DNA from: Dacryopinax spathularia
Lineage: Eukaryota > Basidiomycota > Dacrymycetes > Dacrymycetales > Dacrymycetaceae
Length of the DNA stretch: 64,000 nt
Direction of reading: 5' to 3'
NCBI GenBank assembly: GCA_037974965.1
Contig: JBBPFI010000018.1
Coordinates: 434,001-498,000, forward strand
How positions within the stretch are numbered: position 1 is the stretch's first letter; the number at the start of each line of letters is the position of its first letter. Made by a program: the position numbers and the translations under genes. A model generated the notes under the pieces. It was given only the letters and a program-made list of their open reading frames with translations. It was not told the origin of the DNA and ran no database searches. Positions 35,537 through 46,618 of this stretch are shown piece after piece.

Positions 35537-37606
35537 GATAGTGGGACTGCAAGCAGCTGAAGTGTAAAGAGTGGGGAGGAGGGGAGGTTTATATCCCATG
35601 AGAAAGGCGGACAGCGCTAAGCGGGAGCAATGCGTGGTCAAACTCATGATGACTCTTCCGAATCGGGCTTGTCAGGATGACTAAGCCCGCTGCCAGAAAT
35701 GGTGCTGTCGACCAATGCTGCTGTTGACGGTTTCTTACGCCTATCAGGCTATAACTTGCACGTTATCAGTCAAGTGAGGACGTACTGAGAACCAAATGAC
35801 TGACGGACACCAAATTCCCACCGCCCGCTCTAACGGCTCCCGTGTTTCACCTCAAGCGATAAATCCGTCCTGGTTCAGCACCGTTCTCCCGCAGCACCGA
35901 AGCTGCAGGTTACACGAATGGTTGTTCACACATCCATGGTCGCTTAATCGAGGCCCGTGACGAAATACCGAGTTGTGCCCAGCACAGAGCAGTCACACTG
36001 AACTGGCCGTCGTCGAGGTGAAAGTCATGTTGACGTGCCTTTGACTCGGAGACAAAGGGTCTTCTGGTCTTCTGCCCGAGCGCGCCGCGCCACGTGTGGT
36101 CAGCCTTCTTGCATTCTTGTGCTTGTCCACCACTAGGCTCTTGTGCTGGTTTCCGCTGTAACTCTTTGGACGATCGCACCATCGGAATTTACAAGGAGGA
36201 CAGCGGCTGGTCATTGCTATATTCTTACCTCCTTCCTATCGAAAATCGCCAGAGATCGCAACGGCGATTACCTGGATCACTCGACTTGGATCCGTCGTGG
36301 CCGTCTGCAGGAGCCCATCTTGCCTCTTAAGGAGGTGGCCTACTTGCATGGCCCCCACAAATCCGACGATCATCCAGCACATCTATAAGCACGGCATATA
36401 CTGCTGGATGTTCTAGAGGTTGGTTTCCCGCGAGGATGTCCGCATATGGCCCACCGAAGGAATGTCATTTACGACCCACGACGGAGCGGCAATAAGCAGA
36501 GCAACGTGTTTACTGCGCGCTTTGCGCCGCTTCCCACGTACTATGGCTTGCCCTCCCAGCGCGATATTCTCGTGGTGTCTTGAAGTGATGCGTAATGCTG
36601 TGTCGGCCTCCACCGTTCCCTCCCTTCGCACAAAGCCGAGCTCACCTTCAAAGGATGCGGCGATAGATCGGACGGACCGCCGCAAGCGTGGACCACGGCA
36701 GCTCCGACGTGAGTCCAGCGGAGCGTGCCTCTCACGCTCTCGGGTCCATCCGGAAACTGCCGCCCTTTGTCGTGAACTCGTGGTCTGATGCCTGAATGCA
36801 CGCTGTCTGCCGATTCCTCTGTATCGCCGACCAAATGCACCGCGAAACGCCCGAGGACACCAGGCTGGCGACACAGAACCTGGCGGGTAGCCATCTGGCT
36901 TTCTCATGTATTCCGAGAAATTCATTGCACTACATCGGTCAACGTCATGGACTTTCACCACTGCTGATCCCTGCTGGGTAGGGCGGAACTTCTACAAAGA
37001 CCATGGCTCCACGCTGGACGTGCATGTGTGAACTTCAAGCATGGTCTAATTTGCCAAAAGGTTGCGCTTCGAGAAGCGCACTAACCCCAACCGGCCTTAC
37101 CTTTACACCGCTGCAAGCTGAGAACTCTCCATCAACCGGTGCTTCGTGTTGGACGGAAGTGACAAAGGTGCGCCTGGCATGTTACCTCACGGTGGGTTGG
37201 CGGAAGCGTGGACTAAAGGCGGTTTCCTGCAGCACTTCACGGCAGTCGTGGAAAGCGCGAGTTTTTGCTACAGTAAACGTCACCTATGCTGCAAATTGGC
37301 CTTTCCTTGTAGTGATGCACGCATATCATGCACGAATGCTGGCCCTGCGATGCCGCAATACACGATAGTCGTGCAGACCGCTCCGCCTACTGTTGTAGGC
37401 CGCATTGCAGGAGGGTGGGATAGCTTTCTCGGCCGACATGAGTGTGCCATTGTGCGGCTAGAGCTGGTCAGTCTATTTAAGGGGGATCCATCGATCTGCG
37501 ATCTGCCCAGGACCAACCAGAGTCGCCTCCAACCTCTCGGGTAAGCTCTAGCCGTTCTTTCGCTCTTCATAGCGCTGATAGGTCACTCAGCAAGCTAACC
37601 ACACCA
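35537..37606. other. Gene-poor stretch of about 2 kb
   Basis: Divergent intergenic between the DUF2828 gene and orphan gene 1. A minus ORF at 36413-36961 (about 180 codons, Arg-rich) and overlapping plus ORFs show no domain. A TATA-like TATTTAAG lies near 37476. A probable intron in the 5' leader of the next gene (GTAAGCTC..CACTCAG, about 37541-37590) sits just before its ATG. Confidence 0.4.
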
Positions 37607-38170
37607 ATGGCTCAACGTCCGCTGCCCCCGAACGTCACCCGTGACGCATTACGCAAGATGAACCGCAAAGCGAGACTCGATTACCAGCGCTGGTCGGCCA
37701 ATGGCCACAGCCCCATTGACGGCCCGGCTCCGATGAACCGCCTCTACCTCGCTTGCTACAACCGCGGCAATAGCCCCATCTGGAAGCTTTTGCTCTGTAC
37801 GCCGCAGTCCGACGCCGCTGCCATGGGCACCCTTTTCGGCATCGTTCCCGCTCCGAACTGGGAATTTCGGGTGGAAACTGCCACAGCCCCACCGTACACG
37901 CGCGTGCTTCTCACGGAAGTCAACGACTATTACGCATCGTGGTTGCAGACCCACCTCGCCAACGTCAATGTTTCCGGTATTCGGTACACTCAGGAGTGGG
38001 TGTGGGAAGCCATCCGATACTTGCAGGATTTTGCAGGATACTATGGCTTTATCCGTGGTACAGATGTGCTAGAGCGCGGGATTCGCGAGTTTCTTGCTAG
38101 ACCTCCGTACCAGCCTGGTCAGGTGGCTACGCTTGATTTCAGGCCAGCTCCTAGTGAGTATCTAGCGTAG
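37607..38170 (+). CDS. Orphan protein 1, 187 aa, function unknown
   Basis: Single-exon ORF starting MAQRPLPPNVTRDALRKMNRKARLDYQRW and ending FRPAPSEYLA. The start is supported by a leader intron ending 16 bases upstream and by a CACACCAATGG context. Features are an Arg/Lys-rich first 30 residues, then a soluble alpha/beta-looking body (MNRLYLACYN.., IWKLLLCTPQ.., EVNDYYASWLQTHLANV.., YTQEWVWEAIRYLQDFAGYYGF). There is no signal peptide or membrane helix. No family is recognised. The order of elements (short strand pair, polar linker, aromatic helix) loosely matches orphan protein 2 just downstream, so the two may be diverged copies; that is inference. Confidence 0.6.
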   Translation: MAQRPLPPNVTRDALRKMNRKARLDYQRWSANGHSPIDGPAPMNRLYLACYNRGNSPIWKLLLCTPQSDAAAMGTLFGIVPAPNWEFRVETATAPPYTRVLLTEVNDYYASWLQTHLANVNVSGIRYTQEWVWEAIRYLQDFAGYYGFIRGTDVLERGIREFLARPPYQPGQVATLDFRPAPSEYLA

Positions 38171-38451
38171 TCCAGTCTCAGAGTTTTGCGCAGTGTAGCA
38201 GGGCTCGCTGTAAACGTTCCTCCGGCGTCGCTAGCGATGCTCACTAACCTCTCGTCAATTGAAACTCCGCCGCCATAGATCGCGGCATGGTCCATTGTTC
38301 CCAGCTTGATCAGGACTGATTTGATCGATAAGAGAGGTACACCAACTCGGGCCAGTAACTCAACGTCCATCAAGCGGCGATCAACACGTGTCGTATGCTC
38401 ACTTTGGGCCATTAAGCTCGTGTAGCGTACACGTCCGCTCAAACGCCACAG

Positions 38452-38539
38452 CAACTGCCAGTGCGGTCCAACACCTGTTGCGCGACCCACAACTGCCAGT
38501 AGTATATTAGCTCTTGGCTAGATGTCGACAACTGCCAGT
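38452..38539. promoter_or_regulatory. Three regularly spaced CAACTGCCAGT repeats upstream of orphan gene 2
   Basis: Exact CAACTGCCAGT copies begin at 38452, 38490 and 38529, spaced 38 and 39 bases. They lie 190-275 bases upstream of the ATG and about 80-165 bases before a TATA-like element. The regular spacing suggests an upstream activating element bound by one factor. Its function is not known. Confidence 0.6.
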
Positions 38540-38616
38540 GTATTTCCAATAGTCATCGTACTGAACACGAATGAGCAACAACTGAGGATGGCCTTTCGCG
38601 CCGCCAACAATTGCAG

Positions 38617-38623
38617 TATAAAT
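38617..38623 (+). promoter_or_regulatory. TATA-like element of orphan gene 2
   Basis: TATAAAT at about 110 bases before the ATG at 38726, in a stretch otherwise free of such motifs. The spacing suits a leader of roughly 50-80 bases. Confidence 0.55.
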
Positions 38624-38725
38624 GTCGTCTTCCTGCGTCCTCTACGTCCTTCACAACAGCTCTAACGACTTCTCGACAACTCGAACAACAACTTGTCAAC
38701 GATTACCCGCTAGTCCGCCCACGCC

Positions 38726-39478
38726 ATGGCTTCTTACCCTATCTTTGTCGATCGATACTTGGATCTCCCGGCTCTCCTCGCAGCCCAGGAGAGAGCGTTC
38801 AAAGGCCGCCTCCTCCCGACCGAAAAGCCCGAGGGTGCTGAATGGGGCCACATCTATATCGTTCGATTCCGCGACGATCCCAGCGGCGGCGACCCATTCC
38901 CGAGCGAAGACTGGGACGACGCACCCCCAAACGAACACTGGGGTATCCTCGTCGGCAAGCCCGTGCCCTACCAGCGACCTGACTACAAGTTCGTCAACGA
39001 CCGCGCATATCAGCAGGAGAAGTTGATGGACGAAGAGAACGTGATCCACACTCTGACCTACGACGCCAACCGCAAAATGTACAAGCACAAGGCTCTGAAG
39101 AACCTTACAGACGAGCAAGCCGGGGCGTTGATCGGCGGTTTTGGAGTGGTCAAGTTCGCGCTGACGGCCGAGAACGTGCGGAAGATCGAGAATTGCCTGG
39201 AGTGGGCACCGCACATGTCCCAAGCGGGCTTGGAGTGGAAGGAAAATCGTACGCTGCGCTGGTGCTTCCAAGGACTGTTCGAGCTCCGTCTGCACGCAGG
39301 GTTCGCCGGTACCATCCCTCCGACCCACGAGCTCGTGAAGCAGTACAGGGAGTTCCAGCAGTGGTTCAGGCTTGTGAAGCCCGGCTTCGATCGCTTTACG
39401 GTCATCAAGAACCCGATGCCCACATCTCCTACCAAAGAGTACTGCAGCTGCGACGAGGAGCACTGCGTCATTCAGTAG
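38726..39478 (+). CDS. Orphan protein 2, 250 aa, with CaaX-like C-terminus
   Basis: Single-exon ORF starting MASYPIFVDRYLDLPALLAAQERAFKG, with TATA-like and repeat elements upstream supporting this start. It contains WGHIYIVRFRDDPSGGDPFPSEDWDDAPPNEHWGILVGKP, a charged middle (LMDEENVIHTLTYDANRKMYKHKALKNLTDEQAG), an aromatic helix (LRWCFQGLFELRLHAGF) and a Cys-rich end, CSCDEEHCVIQ. The last four residues fit a CaaX box, so prenylation and membrane attachment are possible; the extra Cys residues nearby could be palmitoylated. No family is recognised with certainty. It follows orphan gene 1 in the same direction, 555 bases downstream, with its own promoter. Confidence 0.65.
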   Translation: MASYPIFVDRYLDLPALLAAQERAFKGRLLPTEKPEGAEWGHIYIVRFRDDPSGGDPFPSEDWDDAPPNEHWGILVGKPVPYQRPDYKFVNDRAYQQEKLMDEENVIHTLTYDANRKMYKHKALKNLTDEQAGALIGGFGVVKFALTAENVRKIENCLEWAPHMSQAGLEWKENRTLRWCFQGLFELRLHAGFAGTIPPTHELVKQYREFQQWFRLVKPGFDRFTVIKNPMPTSPTKEYCSCDEEHCVIQ

Positions 39479-40021
39479 AGAGATCTCGCAGATGTCGGAT
39501 GTTCATCACCCGTAGTCGTAGTAGTTGCCCGCGCGAATGCCATTCCATTGTCTATGCCACATGCAGCCCCGAAATGCGGGCCACAACCGCACACATGATA
39601 GTGTAGGAGGAGGACCCCGTACCGTACAGTCCGTAGTCCGTCCGAGAGCACAAGTCCCGCCAGCAAGGTTCAAGAAAGCAGATTAGAAATAAAGGAGAGG
39701 TAGAGAGTAGAGTCCATAGGGAGAGACGGAGAGAGAGGATAGGATGTACAGCTCTGAGAGTGAGAGTGAATGAGAGTGAGGGTAACGAGTGTGTGTCGAG
39801 TAGTATGTCGCGGTAGAAATGAGAAATGCGAGTCCGTTGGTGCTCGGCGGTGCTGGTTGTAGGCCGCGCTTGATGCAAATACGGGAAAGGGATGCGAAAC
39901 GGCAGAAGATGATACGGAGATAGCTTGGCTGGGCTTGGTGTGACAAGATAGACAGGAAGGGCATTGCACGGATGGCGAGAGGACGGCTGCGTGCAGCGAA
40001 GGAAGCGGGCAAGTCGGGCCC
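39479..40021. other. Convergent intergenic, no gene
   Basis: Trailer region between orphan gene 2 and the glucanase, about 540 bases. The minus-strand ORFs here have compositions set by GA-rich tracts (39690-39790) and no domain. Both genes should terminate here, but no clear signal is seen. Confidence 0.4.
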
Positions 40022-43000
40022 TCAAGCCCTCTTGAACCGCATAACAGGCGGCGGCGTCGGCCCCGCCCTCTCCACCTCCACCTCCAAACCCCTCTTCCCA
40101 GCCGTCGCAGTAGGCCGACACTCACTAGCAGGCGGGATAGTCGTACTCTGCGCATTCCACGGATCCGGATACGGACAGCCCTCAATAGGGACATAATACC
40201 CCTGGGTATCACTCGAGTCGGCCCACCCTGAGCCCGCGTCCGCGGTCTGGGTCGAGCTGGGGGTGGTGAATGTGGGGCCGGGGAGGGTCAAGATATCGCC
40301 TGTCGGAGTGTACTGCGGGAGGAGGGAGACGCTCGCAGGGTTGATGTACGGGATACCGGAGACGCTCGCCATACTGGTGATAGGCCACACCCCGAAGCTC
40401 TCCAGCTGGTCGGCCGCTATAGTCCCAGCACCAGCGCCGCCCGTCTGCCAGCTCTCCAACCCCGTAACGGGGAGAGTCATGCTCACCCCCGCGCTAGCCT
40501 CGCAGAACCCGACCGCCTCCCTCGGATCTGCGGGTATCCAGCCTTCTGCAAGACCGAGCGAGTATGACCAGGAAGGAGCCTCGATATTCCCCGAGATGGA
40601 GGAATTGCCGATCTTCCATGTCCAGAAGAACCAGTGTTGGAGCGCGTCCATAGAACTCATTACGAGTTCCTTGGTTTGTTGTTTGGTCTCGGAGGACCAG
40701 AGCCAGTATTGCGTCCATGTGCTGCAGTTGCCTATGACGGTGGTCGAGCCTTGGTACGTCCCCTCGTAGCGCGTGCCGAGGCCGACGCCGTTCACCCATT
40801 TCCCGCAGTCGTTGATCGCTGCGCTCCATTCTCCCGCATGGGAGAACCCAAAGGCGGTCATTGACGTGTTGAGCTGCGGCCCCCAGCCCTGACATGGGGA
40901 AGGGATGAACGAGGACAGCGGGGCGGTAGAAGGGTCGTTGAACGCATTGTACGGATGCGTATCCATCGCAATCCTATCGCTCCCCTGCAAGAAACCCGCC
41001 CATTTGTCCATCCCGATGAACCCGTCATGTATGCCGATGAAGGGCCCGTTCCCCTCGCCGACGCCGGTGATGTTCCGGATCATGTTGTACGCCTCCAAGT
41101 AGAACGTCTCTGTCTGACTCTGCCCGATCGTCTGGACAAAAGCTTCATTGACGATCCCGAAGTACTGCACGACGTTCTTGTACTGCGACTGACTGACGAA
41201 TTCCGTCAGGGTGCGGATGTACGCCAGGGCGCGCTGGGCATTGGCGATGCCCATCACGCCGAAGAGGAAGTTGATCGGGCCGAGTTTGCCAGAATGATTC
41301 CACCCGTTTTGGCTGCCTGGGATGGTGTGCAGGTCCATGTTGATGCGGAGACCGTACTTGCGCGCCCATTGGATCGCCTTGAGGAAGTATTGCCATGCGA
41401 GATGGGGGACGAAGGGCTCGCCGGGGTAGACTTCGATCGCCCAGTACGGGATGGGGATACGCACCCAGTTGAGGCCCGCCGCGGCGATGGCGGCAAAGTC
41501 GTCTTCCGTCTGCAAAATACAATAGTCAGCCGTTTATTCTTCTCAAGCTGCCAGGGGAGGATCGCTCTCTCCCTCTTCCTCTGTCTCTCGGCATCTCTCT
41601 TTTTCTCTCGCAAGTGTGCGGTCGAGCTCGAGACGAAACAGCGCGACCAAAAGAGCGAGAAAAGGAAGAAAAAAGCGAGGGAGAAAGGAAGAGATCGAGA
41701 GCCACTGAACAACAAGAGGGGAGAGAGGGGAGAGAGGAGAGAGAAGAGGACTCACGATAAAAGTCCGATAATGCTCCTCCATAAGCGCAGTCGCATTCCC
41801 CGTCTTGTTCATCGCGACCGTCAGCGTCCACTCATCGACCGCATTGTAGGGCGATGCAAAGTCGCCTGACTGGTAGGGCTCGTACAGGGCGGGGACGATG
41901 AAGGGCTCTGTTACGAGCCAGCCGCCGATGTTTACTCTGAGCGCAGCGGGGGGTCAGCTTCTGAGCGATGGGACGGGAAGGAGATGGGAGGGGGGAGGGG
42001 GAGCTGCGTCTGCTGGATGGGCAGACTGCGAAGCAGCAGCAGCAGCAGCGCCGAGCGAAAGCAGCGAAGGAGAAGAACAGCGAGAGAAGTGGAAGGAGGA
42101 AGAGGAAGTACTCACCCCCTAACCTGATCCACCCCCCACCTCCAACTCTCATTCAACCCCGGCGTCCAAGCTTGCGCCTTCGCACCATCATTAAACGGAT
42201 CCGAAGGGTCAAAATACCACCACCCGCCAAACGGGTTCGTATACGTGAACGTGGTCCCATCGTCCCTCGTTACGGTGGATCCGTCGCCGCCCGTTATGGC
42301 GCCTGAGAAGGCGGGGGCGGGCTGGGTGGACTGTCCGCCGGAGGTGTTGCCGCCGGAGGAACCGGTGCCGGAGGAGCTGCCTGAGGAGCCCGAGTGGGAA
42401 GAGGAAGAGGAGGTGGAGTGGGGCTTGATGATGAGGAAGTAGACGGGGACGATTACGGCCACTACGATTATGGCCAGTACGGCGGCGGCGAGGAGCCACC
42501 ACCACCACGTCCGCTTCTTCTTCCCCCCATACAGAGGTTTCTCCGTTCCCGTATAATACCCCCCCGCTCCTCCTGCTCCGTCCACTCCGTCCCCTCCTGC
42601 ACCTGCACCGCCGAAGCCGCGCATTGTAGACCCGTCGAGCTCGTCGCTCCTACTTGCCCCCAAGGGGATCATAGGTGTACCAGGCTTACTCCCGTCGTCT
42701 GAGTAGTACGGCGTGCCCACTCCTCCCCCCGGGGTAGCAGCTCCAAACGAAGACGGGTCATCCCTATACCCTCCTCCCTGATAGGCCAGCGCTCCGGGGT
42801 TCAGAGCCCGTGTGGAGGAAGAGTACTCTGAGTTCCTGTACGTTCCTCCAGGGGCTGGGTAGCCGTATGTCCCTAGGGATGAGGCTACTGAGTCCCTCGC
42901 CCCTGGGAGACTGGGGGGTTGGGCGCCGAGAGGGAGGGGGTTGAGGATGGATGAACGTCTGGCTTGGGGGGGCGAGTCGGTGAGGTCGTCTGTGTATGTT

Positions 43001-43164
43001 TGGGGGTTTGGGTTGGAGGAGGGGGAGGATGCGTCGGGGATGAAGGGTGCGCTGGGGTCGGTGGGTGTGTGCGGGGAGGGAGGCTCGGGGAAGTCTGAGG
43101 GTGTGCGGGCGTGTGTTGGGAGGGAGGTGTATGGTTGGTGCGATTGGGAGAGGGGGAGCGACAT
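40022..43164 (-). CDS. Type II membrane exo-1,3-beta-glucanase, GH5
   Basis: Secretory-pathway or cell-surface enzyme that trims beta-1,3-glucan during wall remodelling. Exon 1 (43164-about 42114) encodes a long Ser/Pro/Gly-rich cytosolic tail and a single anchor (WWWWLLAAAVLAIIVVAVIVPVYFLII). A Ser/Gly stem follows, then NPFGGWWYFDPSDPFNDGA..AWTPGLNESWRWGVDQVRG. Exon 2 gives VNIGGWLVTEPFIVPALYEPYQ. Exon 3 gives DDFAAIAAAGLNWVRIPIPYW and INMDLHTIPGSQNGWNHSG. It also carries FGIVNEAF with the acid/base Glu, and HAGEWSAAINDCGKWVNGVG with the nucleophile Glu. The C-terminus is a Pro/Thr-rich extension. An in-frame upstream ATG (43347) would add a hydrophobic leader; I prefer 43164 because the anchor then gives a normal type II topology. 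Confidence 0.91.
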
Positions 43165-45265
43165 CGTGTCTTGCTCCTGCTGGTGATGGGGGAGGGTAGA
43201 GGGCGCGACGTAGGGGGGACTTAGCGAAGGAGAGTGATGTACGAGCGAGCCTTGAGGCCGCACAATGAGCGAGGCGAGCAGAGAGTAAGAGAGGAAAAGG
43301 GCGAGCAAACAGCGAACACCGAGCGACGAGAAAGAGATGCCGAGCAAGTGACCCCGGATCGAAACACTCCAGAGTGAAAACGATACACATCACACCGCCA
43401 TCACACCGCGCCGCGCTCGGCCATCTCCGTCCACTCTATGGACTCTCAGGCCATTTATGCTCTCATGGTACCGGCGTCAATTTCATTGTCCTCTTATTTG
43501 CTTATGTAGTTTGATCAATAACTAAGCATGTAATCTACAGCGCAGATGCGGTTCTGCTTATCAGCTTACCACTTCTCCGGACAGAGAAGTGCTGCTGCTG
43601 CTGCGGGTTGTCTCTCGCTCTCAATTGGACGGTACCAAGTAGAAGGACCCTCTTTTCCTCTTCCCCTCCCCCCCTCTTCGCGCAAGAGAGCGAGCGCGAC
43701 CAAGAGAGCGAGTGAGCGCGTCTCATGTCAAAAAAGCCGTCAAGAAACACAGCCACCATCACGAGCCAACCCAACCCGACGTTTGTGTCCTTGGGGAGGT
43801 TGCCAAGCAGCTGAGGAGAGATGCCTCGTCCCTCTGCCTCCCTGTTCTCATAAGAACAACACCTCTGCCAACTTTTCTTTCATCACCCTCACCCTGAGGA
43901 ACTTTCTTCCCTTCCTGTGCGTGCGGGGAAGAAAAGCTGACGAGAGGATGTCACTGTGGGTCAGCTGAGAAGGTCAGGGTTCGTGCCAAGCCAGCAACGC
44001 GCCGCCCTTAGATTCTTTTTCGACGCGTTCAGCGCGTCGCGATATGACCAGACATCCCCGACTGTATCGGGAATGGAGTTTTGGCTCGTGATTACCCCGT
44101 CTCTCTTTCTCCTCCTCTGAAAATGGGAGCGATTGCGGTGGGGGTGGTTATGGGCGGGCTGATGAGTCGTTCTTGAAGAGTGAAGGACGATGGTGCGGGG
44201 AGGCTGTAGAGGGTTTGGACGGCGGAGCGATCAAGTACGGTCAACGTAGCAACATCGAAGCCAGCACATGTCGTCTCTTGGCCCCTCCTCCATGCTCCTG
44301 CTCGACACGGTCAGGGGAACTTAGGACGACGACATGCGTCTACTCTCGCTGCACCCGCCTGCATGAGCTCACACTCCCGACGTGAGCGCCCTGCGAGCTA
44401 CTAGACATATGTGTAGGTCTTGAAGTGTAGACAACCCCTCTGCCCTCCCCGCACCCCTCAAGTACACGAAATCACAGGAGATCTCGCACCGCACCGAACC
44501 CAACCATCCGTGTCAGCGTCGTACCTGTTCAATAGGCTAAAGGAGAATGCAGAGTCAAGAGACGGCGATCCGCCGCTCACAACGGCCTTCCTAGAAACTC
44601 TAACCTTTCGCCTCAGACATTGGCAGGTGAACATCACAGTTATTAGGAAGCGCCCTGTTTTCTGCGTCTCTTAAGCCTCATCATGTATGCGCCTCCTTTT
44701 CAAGATCGAGAGCGCCTTCGGGGACCGATGTCGTTCCCTCAAAACGGCTCAAACAGAGAGAGGGGCCAGGTCTGAAGATCCTGCGCAACCCTGGAAGAAC
44801 ACTCGCAGGCCCGCCGTTGAAGTTCGGTGCAAGAACACAGCGTTTGACCGTCCTGAGCGGGACGTTCTCTTGTCAGAGTTCTATAGTACGCGATCCAATC
44901 CGTATCGGCGTGATATATGCTGGTCGGGACGGGTAGAAGGTGATGTACTAGTAGTAGGGTCCGTGCGCGCGAGGATGTTTGCGAGTCTGACTGTTCGCTC
45001 ATGTGCGCAGCTCGCTCTTATACGAGCAAGTCTCATGCTGATATCTGTATTATCGGTCGATTATATGACAGAGAATACAAAGGGGAGTAAGACGACAACT
45101 TGACATGGTTGGAATCAAGATGAGTGTCCCGTGAGTATCCACCGTTTCCTTCTGGACCGTAGGGCCCCTCCCCTAACCTTTATCACTGCCGTTCCGAACC
45201 GCCTCCCTCCGGCCCCATCACCATCGTCAATCCAAAACTCCAAACTCCCTCAAGCGCCCACCTGA
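43165..45265. other. Gene-poor stretch of about 2.1 kb
   Basis: Upstream of the glucanase. Small ORFs on both strands without domains. A CTGCTGCTGCTG run is near 43590. I see no supported gene, RNA or element. Confidence 0.4.
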
Positions 45266-45553
45266 TCATCCTGTCAAACTGCACTGCGGCATTACACCCT
45301 CCCACCCCTCCTCCGCCCAAAAGCAGGAGTCAGCCAGATCCCGCGCGAGTGGAGGTTCCCCCCAAAACGGCGCGCCAAGCCCTGCGCACGCAGCCGGAAC
45401 AAAATGCGTCGCAGCACTCGCAGCCAACTTATTCATTCGCCCACCAGGGAAGGCATACATATCCTCCTCTTGCTCCTGTTCGCTCGCGTCTTTTAACTTC
45501 CCAAGGTGTGCGCTTGGCCGATTCGCCCCGGCTGCTCCATCTTTGTTAGCCAC
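45266..45553 (-). CDS. Doubtful small ORF, 95 codons, divergent from MARVEL gene
   Basis: The ORF begins MANKDGAAGANRPSAHLGKLKDASEQEQEEDMYAFPGGRMNK and lies 53 bases upstream of the MARVEL gene on the opposite strand. A different frame just beyond (45270-45170, minus) reads QFDRMIRWALEGVWSFGLTM.., which looks protein-like. One could link the two by an intron (donor GTGGGCG after YAFP), giving a protein of about 70 residues. No domain is recognised and the splice is unproven. Confidence 0.3.
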   Translation of the reverse strand: MANKDGAAGANRPSAHLGKLKDASEQEQEEDMYAFPGGRMNKLAASAATHFVPAACAGLGAPFWGEPPLARDLADSCFWAEEGWEGVMPQCSLTG

Positions 45554-45606
45554 GCAGCAGACTTGAGAGCATATAACCTGTCGATTGAAGGTTACTCGAG
45601 CCCGGG

Positions 45607-46618
45607 ATGTCGAAGCCTTCTACGTACCCGTACCCGTACGCCTACGCCCCCGTCGCGGTCGACGTCGACGAAATGACGCAGGACATCACCATAACGATGA
45701 AGTTCCCTTCTCTCCGAAAAGTTCGCGCGATCGCTTTTCGTACGTACATCCTCTCCCCGTCCCAGTTCTCGGCCGTGGCATTGTGACGATAAATGTTTGA
45801 CGGATGAAATAGTGGCCCTGGTCGTGTTCTCGGTTATTGTTTTGGGCATCGCCCCCGCTCTTACGCAGAGCAATTATCCCGGTGCGGGGGATAACGCGTT
45901 CGGGATCGCTTGTGCGGTCCTGACGCTCGTCATACCCGTCGTTGCGTGAGCCTTCCCACTTCCATCGGCAGCAGAGATAGACAAGAGATGCTGATGACTG
46001 CCCGTGGAACAGACTGGCGCGTGAACAGACTCGGCTGGATACGTTCACTTCGTGGAGCGCGTTCGAGGTGTCTTGGTTGTTCGTGACGATGGTCTTTTGG
46101 CTGAGTAGGTGCATCGATGCCCGTGCGTATTCTTCTGCTGACAGGCCCCAGCCAACGCCGCTCTCTCGACCCAGTACTCCCGCTGGACATGCAACGGCCT
46201 CTGCTTCCGCTGGTGGTCTCAAGGTCGGCCTAGCTGCTGTCAGTCCCTCCCTTCTTCCCCACACAACCCAACCTGACCCATGACGTACCGCACTACAGCC
46301 TCTTTCTCCCGCACAATCTGCCGCGAACTCCAGACCGTCGCCCTCTTCAGCTACTTCAACTTCCTCATCCTCCTCTTCCTCCTCATCTGGACACTCGTCA
46401 TAGTCATCCGCGCACACAAGAAAGGCGACAAGTCCGTCTGGAAGACACCGGCGTTTGCGTATGTCGGACGGGCGATTTATCTGGATCAGCCTAGCCCGGC
46501 GTTTAACGCTTCGGACGCTACGTTGGCCAAGGGGAAGAGTATTGATGTTGAGCAGCCGCAGCAGCAGCAGCAGCAGCAGGAGAGACCTCGTACGCCCAGC
46601 CCTATCCTCACCATCTAA
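45607..46618 (+). CDS. MARVEL-type four-helix membrane protein
   Basis: At least five exons. Exon 1 (45607-45739) encodes a Tyr/Pro-rich cytosolic start and KFPSLRKVRAIAF. Exon 2 (45813-45945) gives two hydrophobic segments, LALVVFSVIVLGIAPALTQ and FGIACAVLTLVIPVVA. The next gives FTSWSAFEVSWLFVTMVFWL. Then comes a short exon with ANAALSTQYSRW. The last has CRELQTVALFSYFNFLILLFLLIWTLVIVIRAH. Its tail holds a polyglutamine run and ends RPRTPSPILTI. Four helices with a small second loop and a conserved Trp/Tyr/Phe pattern are typical of fungal MARVEL proteins (eisosome and plasma-membrane domain factors, Nce102-like). The exact relative is unknown. Confidence 0.75.

Noticed and set aside
36413-36961. 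Minus-strand ORF of 182 codons, Arg-rich
   Set aside because: Overlapping ORFs on the other strand are similarly open. No domain; typical of GC-rich non-coding DNA.
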